64,000 nucleotides of DNA from Bacteroidia bacterium. GTDB taxonomy: Bacteria > Bacteroidota > Bacteroidia > UKL13-3. The notes under the pieces were generated by a model. It searched no databases and was not told where the DNA came from. It saw only the letters and a program-made list of their open reading frames with translations. Position 1 is the stretch's first letter; every line of letters starts with the position of its first letter. A program made the translations under genes and the position numbers. Below, piece after piece: positions 63,869 through 64,000 of the stretch. The stretch covers positions 92,748-156,747 of the forward strand of contig JAIOYZ010000007.1 of the NCBI GenBank assembly GCA_021740845.1, given 5' to 3'.

Positions 63869-64000
63869 GTGCGCTACGCATACGATTGTTCTTTAGAGTG
63901 AAAGTCTTGAACGAGCCTGCCAATGGGAATCGCTAATCCAAAGCAAGGGTGTTAGCCGCGAGGCTAAATCTGAAGGAAGCGGCGGATAAAATTGTGAGTC
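63869..64000 (+). mobile_element. 5' end of a group II intron (domain I), truncated by window
   Basis: GTGCG at 63869 fits the 5' consensus GUGYG. The following sequence has the domain I blocks I know from bacterial group II introns: GTGAAAGTCTTGAACGAGCC, TCCAAAGCAAGGGTG and AAATCTGAAGGAAGC, as well as the hairpin TTAGCC GCGA GGCTAA (63952-63967). GC content is clearly higher than in the neighbourhood. The intron starts 2 nt after the T-run of the terminator. A reverse-transcriptase ORF should lie downstream of the window. Confidence 0.75.

Noticed and set aside
1..64000. CRISPR arrays, prophage, insertion sequences, toxin-antitoxin pairs
   Set aside because: No spaced direct repeats, transposase, integrase or phage structural genes were seen apart from the intron fragment at the right edge.

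Overview
The window is from a member of the Bacteroidota (Bacteroidetes), roughly 35 % GC. The evidence is: proteins with type IX secretion C-terminal sorting domains (36858-38582 type B, 63125-63811 type A); a TonB-dependent receptor paired with a DUF4249-type lipoprotein; promoters of the Bacteroidetes form TTG-N18-21-TAnnTTTG; an almost complete lack of Shine-Dalgarno sequences; and Bacteroidetes versions of MetG, YbeY and MutL. The order and family cannot be fixed from the sequence alone. No rRNA, tRNA, CRISPR array or prophage was found.

Layout. 1-5777: a truncated outer-membrane-type protein, metG, a three-gene SPFH / PH-like membrane protein / Arc-type ribbon-helix-helix operon (the last gene is only 55 codons), and a flavoprotein. 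5778-17149: a large GT-C-type membrane protein (DUF2723), rlmB, a helix-turn-helix regulator, a PhoD-like phosphoesterase, a class III aminotransferase, isocitrate dehydrogenase, a YdjM-like membrane protein and purQ. 17191-24477: mostly minus-strand genes (AlbA_2 protein, Na+/solute symporter, M28 peptidase, rhomboid, mutL). 24609-32628: GH3/serine-hydrolase fusion, RRM protein, a lytic-transglycosylase-like LysM protein that lacks the catalytic Glu, gatA, tatA, and a pseudouridine synthase with a long basic tail. 32895-45875: an all-plus block with a dicarboxylate symporter, then a tightly overlapping chain (two M16 peptidases, a T9SS protein, ybeY, mnmG, a methyltransferase, a lipoprotein), pheS and a deoxyhypusine-synthase-like gene. 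45920-55322: an all-minus block with pyrF, an outer membrane protein, a DUF4249/TonB receptor pair, an amino-acid permease, gmhA and dsbD. 55596-60104 is a two-component cluster (two NarL-type regulators, one TPR histidine kinase, one lipoprotein). 60251-63811 holds a surface beta-barrel protein, a glucosaminidase with LysM repeats and a T9SS cargo protein. The right edge cuts the 5' end of a probable group II intron lying directly behind a terminator.

Most notable non-coding signals. (1) The 10-mer GGTTTGAACC occurs 13 times on both strands, against a hand estimate of about 0.1 by chance. It is enriched between genes, and half-copies face each other in the gmhA terminator. No function is known to me; the pattern recalls DNA-uptake or chromosome-organisation words. 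(2) Two identical 16-bp sites (38088 and 38995) match the ParB-binding parS consensus at 15 of 16 positions, suggesting an origin-proximal location. (3) A 38-39 bp element (30 of 39 columns identical) sits about 50 bp upstream of two genes flanking a response regulator, pointing to a small regulon. (4) At four genes the -7 box TAnnTTTG ends exactly 4 nt before ATG, which predicts leaderless mRNAs.
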